64,000 nucleotides of DNA, from assembly GCA_021018995.1 (NCBI GenBank), contig CM037587.1:90889251-90953250 (forward strand). The letters are read 5' to 3'. Positions 1-11,646 of the stretch are shown here, piece after piece. Below the pieces are notes generated by a model. The model worked only from the letters and a program-made list of their open reading frames with translations. It ran no database searches and had not been told where the DNA came from. Source of the DNA: Chloranthus sessilifolius. Lineage: Eukaryota; Streptophyta; Magnoliopsida; Chloranthales; Chloranthaceae. Every line of letters begins with the position of its first letter. Positions within the stretch are counted from its first letter, which is position 1. The position numbers were made by a program, and so were the translations under genes.

Positions 1-2823
1 TATCTCCTCCTCTCTTACCAATGAGCAAGAGAAAAAATTACTAACAGTCTTGAGGAAGCACAAAAAGGCTGGACCATTGCGGATCTAGGAGGGATAGATG
101 CATCAATTTGTATGCATAGGTTCCATTTAGAGGAGCGCTCAGTACCCTCCAGGGAAATGCAGAGGAAATTGAATCCTCACATGCAGGAAGTGGTCCTCAA
201 AGAGATCATTAAATTGCTAGATGCTGGGGTAATTTACCACATTTCTGATTCTGAATGGGTGGCACCTATCCAAGTGGTACCCAAGAAATCTAGCATAACA
301 GTTATTACAACTGAGTCTGGAGAGCTGAGACCAGCCAGGGAGACCACTGGCTGGAGGGTTTGCATAGATTATCGAAAGCTCAACTCTAAGACCAGAAAAG
401 ACGACTTCCCTCTCCCCTTCATAGATCAAATTCTGGATAAGTTGGCTGGAAAAGCTTTCTACTGCTTTCTTGATGGGTACTCAGGGTACAACCAGATCCC
501 TGTGCACCCGCATGACCAAGAGAAAACTACATTTAATTGCGCATTTGGCACCTTTGCTTACCGAAGGATGCCTTTTGGGCTATGGAATGCCCCAACCACC
601 TTTCAGAGGTGTATGTATGCCATATTCTTTGATATGATTGACAAGTTCTTGAAAATTTTTATGGATGATTTTTTTGTATATGGGGACAGTTTTGGCCAAT
701 GTTTGTAACACCTCTACCTGGTCTTGCAAAGATGTGAGGAGACCAATCTGGTCTTAAGTTGCGAAAAGAGCCACTTCATGGTAACACAAGGTATTCTGTT
801 AGGCCATGTAGTCTCTAGAGAAGGGATTGAGGTAGATAAGGCCAAAGTTGACGTCATTACAAATTTGCCCCCTCCAAGAATAGTCAAAAAAATCAGATCT
901 TTCCTTGGACATGCAGGATTCTACAGGAGATTCCTTAAAGATTTCAGCAAAATTGCTAAACCATTGTGCCACTTGCTCTGCCAGGATGTGCCCTTTGATT
1001 TTTCTACTGAATGTCTTAAGGCTTTTGAAACTTTGAAGATATGCCTCACCTCTGCTCCTATACTCCAAACACCTGACTATGCACTCCCCTTTGAGCTTAT
1101 GTGTGATGCATCCGACTTGGCAATAGGTGATGTTTTGGGCCAAAGGAAAGATAAGCTGCCAGTGGTCATTGCCTATCTCAGCAAATCACTTGCTGAAGCT
1201 CAGCTGAATTACACCACAACTGAGAAAGAGCTTCTGGCAGTGGTTTTTACTGTTGACAAATTTAGACCTTACCTACTTGGGTCTAAAACTATAATCTTCA
1301 CAGACCACTCAGCATTGAAGTACCTATTGTCCAAGAAAGATGCTAAGCCTAGGCTGATTAGATTGATACTCCTGTTGCAAGAGTTTGACATTGAAATCAA
1401 GGACAAAAAGGGTGTGAAAAATGTGGTGGCTGACCACTTGTTTAGAATTGTATTGGAAAATTATGTTGATGACCCTACAAATGATGTTTTCCTGGATGAG
1501 CAATTGCTTGCCATTCAATCCTTGGTTCCTTGGTATGCACACATTATAAATTATCAAGTTATAGGCAAGATTCATGCCCATTGGACCAAAATAGACAAAG
1601 ACCTATTTTTCTCATAGGTCAAATTCTTTTTCTGGGAGGAACCTTGCTTATACAAGTACTGTGCAGATCAAATCATCCGAAAATGTGTTCCAAAAAGTGA
1701 TGTCCCCAGTATTCTGGCCATATGCCATGAAAATGTCTGTGGGGGCCACTTTAGTGGAAGAAAAATAACTGACAAGATCTTGCAGTGTGAGTTCTATTGG
1801 CCTTCTTTATTCAGAGATGCCAATACACACTGCAGAACATGTGAGAGATGTCAGAAATTAAGAGGGTTGTCCAAAAGAAACTCAATGCCTTTGCAGCCCA
1901 TCCTTGTTGTGGAACTGTTTGATGTCTGGGGTATTGACTTTATGGGCCCCTTTCCTCCTTTAAATGGTTATCATTTCATCTTAGTGGCAGTGGATTATGT
2001 TTCAAAATGGGTAGAAGCTATTGCTACAAGAACCAATGATAATCAGGTTGTCCTCAAGTTTGTAAAGCAGAATATCTTCTCAAGATTTGGCACCCATAGA
2101 GCCATTATCAGTGATGGGGGTAGCCATTTCTACAACAGAAATTTCGAGAGCTTGCTCAAGAAATATTCTGTCACCCATAGGATTGCTACTCCCTACCACC
2201 CACAAACCAGTGGGCAAGTTGAAATTTCTAATAGGGAGATCAAGCACATCCTTGAGAAGAAAGTGAGGACTGACAGAAATGACTGGGCTGACAAGCAAAA
2301 TGATGCATTATGGGCTTATAGGACTGCCTATAAGACTCCCATTGGGATGTCCCCATTCAGACTGGTTTACGGCAAGGCTTACCATCTCCTAGTAGAGTTA
2401 GAACACGGAGCCTATTGGGCCATAAATAATTTAAATCTAGAACTAACTTCTGTTGGTCATCACAGGTTGTTGCAGCTGTTAAAACTGGAAGAGCTGAGAA
2501 TCGATGCATATGCCAATGCCCGAATCTACAAGGAAAGGTCTAAGGCTTTCTTTGACAAGGGTTTGTTAAGAAAGAGCTTCATGGCTGGTGATAAGGTTTG
2601 GCTGTTTAACTCCACACTTAAATTTTTTTCTGGCAAACTGAAATCCAGATGGGAAGATCCCTATATTGTCATGAATGTTTCCCCATCTGGTGCTGTGGAA
2701 ATCAAGGATCCCAAGTCTGGGAAAACCTTGAAGGTGAATTGTCAGCGGCTTAAGCCTTGTTTAGAAAAGCCTGCTGAACCTATGGACACCATTCACTTTC
2801 AAGGGGACCCTTCATTAAACTGA
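1..2823 (+). pseudogene. Athila-1 pol: reverse transcriptase, RNase H, integrase
   Basis: This is the C-terminal two thirds of a retrotransposon polyprotein, which copies element RNA and integrates the cDNA. The reverse transcriptase fingers and palm lie around 112-708 and hold the active-site motif FMDD near 658-669. RNase H follows to about 1450 (FTDHSALKYLLSKKDAKPR). Integrase has a zinc-binding H/C region (1740-1855), a core with D in WGIDFMG and D in ISDGGSHF, and a C-terminal domain to 2823. The reading frame is almost whole: a small deletion near position 80 shifts frame, and in-frame stops occur at 706-708 (TAA) and 1615-1617 (TAG). The catalytic motifs I could check are otherwise kept, so the copy is inactive but not old. 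Truncated by the window edge. Confidence 0.9.
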
Positions 2824-3771
2824 TCCACAGGTGTGTCAATATTGTATCATATGTACTTTAGTTTTGTTAGATTTGTATTGCTTTCTTTTGTTCAAATTTT
2901 AGAGGAAATTCTAGTGGCCTCACTTAAGTCTGAATCTGTCTGGTCTGGTTTCTCTTTATGCTTGGTTTGATGATTACTGCTCTTGAATTGATGGTTTTTG
3001 CTTGAATGCACGATGTTGGATAATGATTTTTGCTGTCTATGCTTGAATGTTTGATCTTAATGTGTCTGGGGGTACCCCTGGTGGTGAGTTATGCCTAGGA
3101 TCCAGCCATAGCACAAATGGAAATGGCAGAATGAAGAGTGCATGGTCTCTGTTTAATGATTTATTGTCACGGGGTCCAAAAAGAGGCTTGGGAGACTCTT
3201 GCGCAATCCAAATGGAGCCCTTCAATAGCTGTCGCAAGATTCAAAGTAAACCTGGGAACCTCTTGCGTGATCAAAATGGAGCATTTCACTAGCTGTTGCA
3301 AGATTCAAAAGGATGCCTGGGAGACTCTCGCGCAATTCAAATAGAATTCTTCACTAGCTGTCGCGCGATCCGAAGTGAACCCTAGGATCCTCTCGCGCAA
3401 TCCAAGTGGCGATTACACCGTCGCTAGGTTTCATTTCCCATCCCGCGACAAGATATGTTCCAAAGCGTGCCAAGCTTAGCGACAAGTATTTTAACCCCAC
3501 GCTTGTCTCCCTTTCCAGTACTCTCTTCCTTCTTCATCCAGCGAAACCCTAGCTTCCGGCGCTCTTCTACCTCTCTCCTCCAACGTCCATTCTACAACCC
3601 ATCATTCACACCAGCATCCTACAGATTTGTTCCTAACGTCATCCCCATCAGTTGCCCTCTGCTTAGAGATCTCGCAGTGCATTGTATATCAGATCGAACC
3701 AAACCCTATGATTTTAGGGTAAGCACTCAAATCTCAGTCCCCCATTTTCATCTTCAAAAGTAGAGTTTGTA
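2824..3771 (+). other. Untranslated spacer between pol and the extra ORF of Athila-1
   Basis: No protein is supported here. The second half (about 3455-3771) reads like a plant 5' leader: pyrimidine-rich, low in ATG, running straight into the ATG at 3772. This would fit a separate transcript for the extra ORF, but I see no strong TATA box. The motif cluster at 3186-3440 lies just upstream of this leader. Confidence 0.6.
3186..3440. repeat. CGCGCAAT motif cluster, internal copy (Athila-1)
   Basis: Eight degenerate sites read alternately CTC(T/C)(T)GCGCAATCC-like and TGTCGCAAGATTC-like, that is, the two orientations of one motif. They lie in a loosely repeated unit that also contains the phrases CTTCACTAGCTGT and CCTGGGA. 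The same motif is repeated in the U3 of the LTR of this element and in no other element of the window. Confidence 0.8.
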
Positions 3772-4182
3772 ATGGCCCCTAAGAGTGCACCAAAGAAAAG
3801 GGGCAAGGATAAGGCCCCTGTTGAGCCCGCTCCTAAGAAGGTCAAGACTTCAAAGGCAACAGAAAAAGGGAAGTCCCCTGTAGCCCCCACTGAGCAAGAT
3901 AAAGGAAAATCCCCTATGATCCCTCTTGAACCCAAAACCAGCAAAATGAGGGTGAGGGCACCAAAAGCTCCAACCATGAAGAAACCACCAGCCCAACCAA
4001 AGAAACCAAGGCAGCCAAAGAAAAAGAGTCCAGCTGAGAGCAAAGCAAAGAAGAAAAAAAGTCCAACTGAGAAACAAGCAAGGAAGAAAAAGGACAAAGC
4101 TGCACTTAGGAAACATGCACAAAAGATGGGCTGGGACTGGTTCACAGATTCATATTCAGATTCAGATTCCTCCTCCTCTTAA
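3772..4182 (+). CDS. Extra ORF of Athila-1: lysine/proline-rich basic protein, 136 aa
   Basis: The ATG at 3772 begins an open frame of 136 codons. The protein is very basic and of low complexity: repeats of the PKK, KKKSP and KPRQPKK type fill residues 1-115, then a WDWF patch and an acidic serine tail (SYSDSDSDSSSS-like). It has no signal peptide or membrane segment. It stands where many Athila elements carry an extra, formerly env-like, ORF. The lysine clusters resemble nuclear localisation signals or a histone H1-like tail, so nuclear DNA or RNA binding is conceivable. I recognise no domain. The product may be a truncated version of a longer ancestral protein. Position and composition are seen; function is unknown. 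Confidence 0.6.
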   Translation: MAPKSAPKKRGKDKAPVEPAPKKVKTSKATEKGKSPVAPTEQDKGKSPMIPLEPKTSKMRVRAPKAPTMKKPPAQPKKPRQPKKKSPAESKAKKKKSPTEKQARKKKDKAALRKHAQKMGWDWFTDSYSDSDSSSS

Positions 4183-6003
4183 AACCTAGATTGTAGATTA
4201 GGCTTTTCTTGCCTTTGCACTTCTTTTCTTGTTATTGTAATTACAATTGTACATGTTTTTCTAAGATAATAGATTATTTTGTTTGTATTGCTTTGTGTAT
4301 ATTGTCTGTGTGTGTTTACCTTTTTTTTTTTTTTTTTGTTCCTGACTATTACCCTGCACTTTCTGACCTTTGAACCAGTGAGGACACTACTCCTCATGGT
4401 TTGGGGGTGTGGCAGGGTAGGTCTGCCAATAGAATAGTTAACTTTAGTGCAGTAGTGGTGGTATAATTGGGATGAATAAAGTTGAATTTCACGTAACTTG
4501 CTGCAATGAGGAAATTTGTGAAACTATTAAAATATTTTTGTAGACATTTTGAAACTGAAAATTTTAAAATCTTAGCACCACCATGAAGCTAACATTAGAA
4601 AAAAATTTAGTTAGTACTTAGTGAACCTAAGAGGAGAGAAAAAGGTGAAAATATACCCCATGGGTTAATTTGAGGACCATACCTAGTGAGATTTGGGCCC
4701 ATCATTTTCTTTTGAAGAGTGTTTTTGGCATTATTTATGCTCAAAGGACTGATTGAGTCAAGACCTTTTCACTAGAAGTTAGGCACCTCCAAATCTAAAC
4801 TGATTGACAGCACTCATGACACTAAGGAAATGATCCAAGGCCTTCATTTGGACAGTTTGAGCCTGAAAATCCAACCTTTTAAAACCGCCCTTTCGCATAC
4901 ACTAGTTGAGCCTTAAAAATCCTACTTTTCTTTTACAAACACCAGAGTACTTGTACCTTAACCTCTTGACCTAATTCAACCTCACCCTCACTCTGAGAAT
5001 TCAGAAGGTAAAGGAGGAGTTAAAGATAGTGAGAGTGGTCCAACATTTGGGGGAAGGTGAAGAAAAGCAACTTATGAACAGCAGTGTATCAATGGTATTT
5101 GTGTGGCAATTCATCATAAAAATCATAAAAATATTGAATAAAAATAAAAAGATAAAAAGAAAGAGAAGTCTAGAGAAGAACATCATCTGAAAATTAAAAA
5201 GAAGATGAGAAGCTGGCCACTTTGATTCTGGAATATATCAAGTAAGATAAAGTTTTGCTGAAATGAAGGTTGTGAAGTCACGAATCACTCCTTACCTTGC
5301 TGATTTCTTAATTTTGATTCCCTTTTTACCCATTGATTCTCTATATCCCTCACCCATAAGTCACATTACAACCCATTCAAAAAGACCTTATAGATCCAAA
5401 GTGAAATGAGCTGTCATGTGGAGATGAGGAGTTGTCCAATCTATGGTGAACAGTCATGAGGATGTCAGAAATTAGAAGCTTTGCCTATGCTCATGCTTGC
5501 AGGCCCATTTGGGGTCTCAGAATCGCTTTTGAATGTGAACACCCTCAGATTATCAATGTTGAGAGATAGCCCTGGTGAGAATTGGGTCTGAATTTAAACC
5601 TCATTAGGGTTGCATCCAACCTAATTTTTGAATTTAAGGCAAGCTTGGAACTGATTTTTACACATTGAATTTCTAATGTAAAATGAATGGTGGTGATGCA
5701 AACACATGCTAATTTTGAGTTTTAAATGGCCTACATTACTGCTACAATTTCCTCTGAAATCCAAAGGAAAGTGGATTGATGCTTTATTCATTGAGATTTG
5801 TTTTTCCATTGACTGCACCACTGTTAACATTTTTCTTGAGAAGTTTGTGGGTAACTTCATTGAAAACCCTCAAGAGACTTCACTCCTCCACTAGGGATCA
5901 CCTAGGGGTTTAAAAGGCTTGGTACATATGCTAAATATACCCATGATCCCTATGAAAGTGGCATTTAATTAGTTAAAGCTTTGCTAAGGGACTAGCAAAT
6001 ATT
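4183..6003 (+). other. 3' untranslated region of Athila-1, no gene seen
   Basis: A 1.8 kb AT-rich stretch between the extra ORF and the polypurine tract, with a 17-base T run near 4321. Short open frames on both strands have no recognisable content. Confidence 0.7.
4398..4412 (+). promoter_or_regulatory. Internal polypurine-like tract of Athila-1
   Basis: GGTTTGGGGGTGTGG follows a GTGAGGACACTA stretch. It closely resembles the true polypurine tract at 6004-6016. A matching arrangement (ATGAGGACATTGTG, then GTTTGGAGGGGGGG) occurs in Athila-2 on the - strand at about 13801-13845, so it is conserved. It may act as a second plus-strand primer. Confidence 0.45.
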
Positions 6004-6016
6004 AGGCTTGGGGGTG
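6004..6016 (+). promoter_or_regulatory. Polypurine tract of Athila-1
   Basis: AGGCTTGGGGGTG lies directly before the LTR start TGTTAAG. It primes plus-strand DNA synthesis in the reverse transcription cycle. Confidence 0.8.
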
Positions 6017-6254
6017 TGTTAAGACCTGAAAAGTACCACTTTTCACCCCTTAACTTAATTTCTGTTAGACCCTTAGTCATTTAATAAATGTGTGTTAAGC
6101 CCATTTTGTAGGTAATAAGCAGCAGCTGCAGATAAGGCCCTAACCATGCCAAGAAGCTTACTTTTACCCCAGAAGTTTCTCAGGAGAAAGGAGGTTGGAC
6201 CCAGACAAAGAATTGGTTGTAGCATAGGCACAGCACAGCAGCAACAAGTCAAGA

Positions 6255-6800
6255 AGTGAGCTTCGCGCAGATGTCGCAGGGTTCAATTGAATTAGAAAGA
6301 ATGTTTTGCACAGTTATCGCGGGTTTCTGAAGGCAGCAAACCAACTGGTCACGCTGTTCTCGCACAGATTGATGACAGAAGGGAGTAAAAGGCATCCTTC
6401 ACGCAATTCTCGCGAGGCTTAGTCATAAGCTCTCCCGCAGTCTTGCGCAGCTCAAGAAAGGAGCCTTTAATCTTCACGTGATTCACTGTGGAGAGAGAGC
6501 TCCAGGCATTCCTGCGCGCAGCTATCGCGCAATGGCCGTGGGATACAGACCTTTAGGGAACTGCTCGCGCAATCCAGAGGCCTATTCACATTGCTTCTTT
6601 GCGAGGATCTCCACGAGATTCACCAAGGAATGAACCGCGCGCGCAATTCTCGCGCCACTCAAATGAAAAGAGCAATCCCGCGATGACCAAACCATCTATC
6701 CCGCGACTGCAAGAGCTTCAAGTCAATTTAATCCCACGACGCCAACTCTATCACGCGACAAGACCTAGAAATCTTTGCTACCTAGCGAGGCTCGGGATCT
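6255..6800. repeat. CGCGCAATT motif cluster in U3 of Athila-1
   Basis: About fifteen degenerate CpG-rich sites occur here, such as CGCGCAGATGTCGCAGG, ACGCAATTCTCGCGAGG and GCGCGCAATTCTCGCGCC. The best copies are imperfect palindromes around AATT. The cluster ends about 175 bp upstream of the TATA box. The same motif fills 3186-3440. Confidence 0.82.
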
Positions 6801-6974
6801 TAACTTCTCCCCACCTCTGTAGGGGTAATCTAGGAACTTCCAGCAACTAGGGCATGCACTCCAATCCTCCAATCTCCGTGCACAAGCCCGAGGCATCCAA
6901 GGAACAGAAATGAGTCATGATTCCATTGATAAAATTAGGGTTTTCCTAACCCTAATGCTCCCACAGCTAACTGC

Positions 6975-6982
6975 TATATAAG
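6975..6982 (+). promoter_or_regulatory. TATA box of Athila-1 LTR
   Basis: TATATAAG in the context CTGCTATATAAGCC is the best TATA match of the LTR and would start genomic RNA near 7005-7015. Confidence 0.65.
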
Positions 6983-7299
6983 CCTAAGCCTAGTTTAGGT
7001 TTAGGGGACTTCTGACTCTTTCTTGAATCAGCTGTAGAGTTCCAGTAGGCTAAGGTTAGGGTTTAGGTAGCTTCTTTTTCCCTTGTTCTTCTCTCCATAG
7101 TGCAACACTTGCTGGTTATGCCTTTGTATGTCTATTTGGAATAGTTTTAATGGAGTTTTATAATAGGATCTTATGCATGTATGGAATTGAAGTTTGAGGG
7201 TTACTCTGTACAAGGCTGCTACCTTGAGATCCTCCATTGCTAAGTTGTATTGTAAGCAATGGAGGATTGTTTTTAATGTTTTATTCAGATTCAAGTAAC

Positions 7300-7925
7300 T
7301 TGTGTGTCCAGGTTAGGCACATTGCAGGCCTATGCCCCACCACAGGATCCACTAAATTTGAATCTCCATGGGAGCTTGAGCTGGTAACCTTGTAAACATG
7401 GTGGTGGCAGTAATCTTCTTGTTCTGTCTCAAACCTCTGTGAGGAGGATAGCCTCTGTGGATAGTCTGTGACCATTTAAGTGGATAGGTTATAGCCCTAG
7501 GATGAGGCCAATCCATAGATCTAAGGCAGACTCTTCTTCTCTGTACTTGTGCTTGTAGCCCTGTGAGAGATTGTACAGAGATAGACTCCTCTGTATTTGT
7601 ATAGACCCACTATCAGATGGCAGATTTGATATGGCTATAGAGATTGTAGGCTTGTGACTAAATCACTACTGCCTCTCTAAAGCAGTGAATAGCTAGATCT
7701 AAAGCTAGTACTCAAACTCTTGCTGGTTCTGTGTGTCCAGGCTAGTGCACATTGCACGCCTAGCCCCACACACAGAACTTTAGAGGTTGAGGTTCCTATG
7801 GATTCTTGAGCTGGTAGCCTGGAAGAAGTAGTGCCTACAATGATAATCTTGTTTTGACCCATCTCTGGACTATGGTTCCCCTATTGGATAGTCTGTGACC
7901 ATTTAAGTAGACAGGTTATAGCCAT
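7300..7925 (+). repeat. Diverged internal duplication in the Athila-1 LTR
   Basis: 7300-7500 and 7725-7925 are related copies. Both contain TGTGTCCAGG, a CACATTGCA phrase, a CTTGAGCTGGTA phrase and GGATAGTCTGTGACCATTTAAG. Between the copies lies non-repeated sequence. Two tandem copies of the last phrase also occur in the solo LTR at 29860-29985. Confidence 0.75.
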
Positions 7926-8438
7926 AAGGGATTGGATCATGGCACAGGGATGAGTTGGATCCTTTCTCCTCTTTGGTAATAATGTAGCCATTGGACAGGA
8001 TTTCTATAGCAACAGATCTGAGTCTGAGTTATAAAACCCATCAGATTTGTACCTAATAGCTTACTTCTCACCCTTTTTATATTTATTTTCTCACACTCCA
8101 TCATTCTTCTCAACCATTTCTATAGTTCAGGCATTAGGTTACCTTAGGATGTAGACAATAGTGACCTTAAATCCCCTTCCATTTAGGATTGTCAGATCTG
8201 TTGTCAGATCTGGAGGGCCTACTAAAGATAGCTCCTTTGGAGTTTTAGATCATTTTTCCCTGTGGGACAAACTCTTACTTATTAAAACTTACTACAACGG
8301 GCCCTGTATCTTGTAGGTCTGTGTATTTTTAGACTTGCTGCTCTGTAGTTTTCAATCCAACTTTGATTTATTTTCACTAACACATTCTTATCACTATTTC
8401 CAATAAAGTTAGCAGCAAGCACTTAAAATACCTTAACA

Positions 8439-8905
8439 GTAGGGGTGGTTGATATATAAGGCTATACCTCCCGATGCCCATGCCTATTAGCCACATTCAG
8501 TCTAGCTAGACCCCACCTCCGTAATACAAATCATATCCGGCATCAACCCCCGCCAATTATATGATGCCCAATTTCGCCCCGCCTTCTGAGTCAGCTCCCG
8601 TCAACCACATTTGGCCCCATTTTGCCACACCATCATCAACCTATCCACCTTCACCTCCCGCACCAACCCAATACAACTGGCCTAGTACTGTCGCACTGCC
8701 ACCAGTATATTCACCTCCAATGCCAATCCAATATAGTTGGCCCATTTCTGCCACATCATCATTAGTTCAACCGCCTCCTATACTAGTCAATAAAATTTGT
8801 CCCAACATTGCCACACCAGCCCGCCAGTTTAATCATATCCGACCTCTCCATCCATCCCATTCCAAATCCCTGGACCATCATATGATCCCCATCAGGTCCC
8901 ACTGA
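8439..8905 (+). pseudogene. Tat-1 gag C-terminal region, proline-rich
   Basis: An open frame from 8561 to 8905 encodes a proline/tyrosine/tryptophan-rich repeat (copies of a PPxPTQYxWP-like phrase). Proline-rich linkers of this kind precede protease in Tat polyproteins. The stop at 8903 separates it from the protease frame beginning at 8917. Its upstream part is replaced by Athila-1. Confidence 0.6.
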
Positions 8906-8916
8906 ACTATAACCAA

Positions 8917-9678
8917 ATGGATGACAATGAAGGCGACAACAGAGAAGGGGCAGTTGAATTCATTACACAGTCGGGCAGGATCGCTAAGCAGCTTGATGTA
9001 CCGTTACCAGCACAGCCTGAAGAAAGAACGGAATCTACAGTCGTGCACCCTTTGGAAAAACTGAGTCGGGAATATGCATTGGAGACAGAGCTGAGAAGGA
9101 CTCCCTATCACATCACCATTTGGGACCTATTGATGACATCTTTGCCACAGCTCAAAGCACTAATGGTGGCCTTACAAGACACTCACGTTTCGAACAAAGT
9201 CTCCCCAGATGAAGTGGGTCAAATGATTGGGCAAGTGTTAGCCCCCAATGTCATCTCATTCTCTGGCGCCGATTTCCTAGAAGGAGGGAGCCATTCCAAA
9301 TCCCTCAATATTATAGTCAGAATCGAGGATTTGGTAATACCACTAATACTAATTGATAATGGCTCAGCATTGAATGTATGCCCGCTGAGAACCCCAACCA
9401 AGATTGGGGTCGATCCGTCTATGTTTCGACCAGCCAGAACAGGAGCCCTAGGGATCGATAATATGAGGAGAGAAGTGACAGGAGAAGTTGATCTTGAGCT
9501 CACCATTGGGCCAATGACCTTCTCAATCTTGTTCCAAGTCATGGGCATCAAACCTTCTTTCAATCGATTACTAGGGCACCTATGGTTGCATGAAATCGGG
9601 GTGGTGCCCTCCACCCTACACCAACAGCTCAAATTCATCTTAGAAGAGAGAGTTGTATCCATCATGGGAGAGGGCTGA
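8917..9678 (+). pseudogene. Tat-1 aspartic protease
   Basis: Residues 60-90 hold the WDLLMTS-type stretch that precedes protease in Tat elements. Residues 140-253 are the retropepsin-like domain with the active-site motif LIDNGSALNVCP (Asp147), the TGEVDLELTIGP strand and the flap-like LLGHLWLHEIG segment, where intact relatives read LLGRPW. It would cut the Gag-Pol polyprotein. The frame is open for 253 codons and then ends in TGA. Confidence 0.8.
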
Positions 9679-10206
9679 GAAGAAATAGAGAAAATGGCCG
9701 ACAACATCAAAAATCTCAAGATGCTAGATATACTACACACAGAGTTTCATAGTTTTCAATATGATGTGTCAGCAGCGGTGGCGCCAGAATCTCTTGGAAA
9801 GGTTATCAAAAAAACTGGAGGAGGAATGGATACAATAATAGCCAAGCTCTAGAAGTGGGGCTACCAAAAAGGAAAAGGGTAGGTCCTCGCCTGCAAGGCA
9901 GAAGAGGCCCGATCAGAGCCAAGGGTGAACAATGAGTCAAATTCGGCTTAGGCTACAAGCCTACCGAAGAAGAAGTCTAGGAAGTCAAGGAAAAGGCTCA
10001 AACAATTGCCATGGCCAAAACCAGGGGGATAAACCTAGAGGATGAACCCCGGTCATGGCTTCACATCCAAAGCACAGTCGTGAGCACAAGGGACATCAAA
10101 ATTGACTAAAATGGGGCAACATAGTTGGCCCCTAATTAAACCGGTGGCTATCCATACAACCAATCCCCAAATCATTCCCCCTGATATTGAAATAGACCTA
10201 GCCTTG
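9679..10206 (+). pseudogene. Tat-1 protease-RT linker, decayed
   Basis: Short frames match the linker of Tat-2 (63600-63935). GPRLQGRRG, FGLGYKPTEEE and RGINLEDE are readable, broken by stops and frame changes. The KGLG/GLGY wording resembles a degenerate G-patch. The stretch ends at the Athila-2 junction, and the matching text resumes at 21211. Confidence 0.65.
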
Positions 10207-10981
10207 TGATGAGCTCTTTATATTGTTCTAATTAAGTCTTAACCTATTGCAAGCACATAATGAAAATTGTAATGCTAGTATAGGGTCGTTCCCACGAGGA
10301 AGTGATTTATTTCATATTTCGCTTGTCTGAAAACTTATATTTATCTTGTCTGAAAACTTATATTTATCTTTAAGGTTTCAAACTACTTGAGAAATATGAA
10401 TGAAAGAATGATTTCTTAAACTAATTGCAGAAAAGAAATCTAAATCCTCCTCTTTCGAGACTATGGTCGTCAATCACAATCCTTCAAGTCTCTGATATTT
10501 ATAAAATTAAAATACCGTTACACCGTATTGCAGTCTTCTAGAATTTGGGCATCAATCAAATAACTAAAATCCTTCAATACAGATTTAATCTAATCAACAA
10601 TCTCCTAAAACTTGGGAGTCAATTAAAGATGAAAAAATAAAACCGTTACACTAATCTGCAAATCTCAACCTAAGTCGTCAATTCAAATCAAAACTTGGAG
10701 ATGTTTACAAAGCAGTAAATTGTAATAAAAGTAAATCTAAACTAGGAAGCAAAGTAAGAATATATCTTTCACCCCTCAGCTGCAGGCATCAATTGCTTCT
10801 GAGAAATTACGGATATCTACACTAATCTTCTAGCTCTCATTCCCAGTCATCAATTGTGATCGAGGAACCTTGGATATCTAAACTACTCTAAACTATTTTT
10901 TGATGAGAAGAAAACCCAACCTCACTTGTCAATTGATTATGAGAATTCCTTTGATGAAATTATTCCTATGTCGAGTCCTTT

Positions 10982-10990
10982 CATTTATAG
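10982..10990 (-). promoter_or_regulatory. TATA box, Athila-2 left LTR
   Basis: On the - strand this reads CTATAAATG. The equivalent site in the other LTR is at 20539-20546. Confidence 0.55.
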
Positions 10991-11259
10991 ATCATAAGGA
11001 CTCAATTTACAGTGTTGTAATCCTAATAAAGAAACTACTAAAAACAAAAGATTCCTAATTTTATCTTTCTTGCTTTCAGTGGTTGATGTGCCTCTGGACT
11101 TTCTCCTTAATTTTAGCAACCGAGATCTTTAGGAGTCGTTCTTCATCAATCTTCTCAGATCCGTGATTTGCCAAACTTCTAATTCAAGAGTTCTTCTATT
11201 TTGATGCATGGTGGTATAGGTCTTCACGTGATCAACAATAATGAGAAGCTTTTATTTGT

Positions 11260-11450
11260 GAAATCGTAAGTCACGATTTCTCTCCTCTGTTATAGCTTTC
11301 TCTCTGGACGATTCTATATTATGATCGATCGCTTTCTTTCTGTATCGGCTTTTGCTTTGAACGTCTTCTGAAGAATCATAAATTACGATTTCTTGCTTCT
11401 TTGGCTTCGTTCAATCGTAAAGTACGATTTTTGGCTTTCAGTAGGTGACG
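11260..11450. repeat. AATCGTAA/TTACGATT palindrome cluster, Athila-2 left LTR
   Basis: Three near-palindromes at 11260-11280, 11373-11391 and 11413-11430 (AATCGTAAGTCACGATTT and variants), plus a half-site near 11448. On the - strand they lie in U3, roughly 270 bp upstream of the TATA box. The right LTR keeps them at 20836-21006 with some decay of CG to CA. Confidence 0.82.
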
Positions 11451-11635
11451 AATCGTCTTTTACATTTAATTATTTTTCTGATTAATTTTTGAGTTCATTT
11501 TGACGAAAATTAGCACTTTGGTTCTTTTTTACTGATTTTACTTAATATCTGTACATCATTAGCTTGTTAGTAGCAAACTGAGGTCTAGCATCACAAAGTT
11601 AAGGGTGGTAAAATGGTATATTCTGTGACTGATCA

Positions 11636-11646
11636 CACCCCCAAAC
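11636..11646 (-). promoter_or_regulatory. Polypurine tract of Athila-2
   Basis: On the - strand GTTTGGGGGTG directly precedes the LTR end TGATCAGTC. It has the same make-up as the Athila-1 tract at 6004-6016. Confidence 0.8.

Larger units (their letters stand above)
1..8438 (+). mobile_element. Athila-1: Athila-lineage Ty3/gypsy retrotransposon, 5' part outside window
   Basis: In order the sequence shows reverse transcriptase, RNase H and integrase (1-2823), an untranslated stretch with a motif cluster, a small extra ORF (3772-4182), a long 3' untranslated region, a polypurine tract and a 2.4 kb LTR. Integrase wording such as [13 protein letters not shown] and the [10 protein letters not shown] stretch is typical of the plant Athila lineage. 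The 5' LTR, gag and protease lie left of the window. The sequence after 8438 is Tat-1 gag, so this copy is probably inserted into Tat-1. The likely target duplication (GTAGG at 8439-8443) cannot be checked against the left end. Confidence 0.88.
6017..8438 (+). repeat. 3' LTR of Athila-1, 2422 bp
   Basis: The LTR begins TGTTAAG and ends CTTAACA, a perfect 7-base terminal inverted repeat, right after a polypurine tract. U3 holds the CGCGCAATT motif cluster, followed by a TATA box at 6975 and a presumed transcription start near 7005. Segments at 7460-7500, 7900-7925 and 8180-8330 are shared with the solo LTR at 26692-30817, which shows that the two are family members. Confidence 0.87.
10207..11635 (-). 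repeat. 3' LTR of Athila-2, 1429 bp
   Basis: It starts TGATGAGCTC and ends GACTGATCA on the + strand. Over the first roughly 105 aligned bases I count seven differences from the other LTR, six of them transitions. It has an extra 23-bp direct duplication near 10325-10370 that the other LTR lacks. Confidence 0.92.

Noticed and set aside
3455..3763. 102-codon frame just upstream of the extra ORF
   Set aside because: Its Ser/Phe/Pro-rich text looks like a translated pyrimidine-rich leader. No domain is seen.
3714..4145. 143-codon hydrophobic frame antisense to the Athila-1 extra ORF
   Set aside because: It is the shadow of a Lys-rich (AAG/AAA) gene, which reads Leu/Phe on the other strand.
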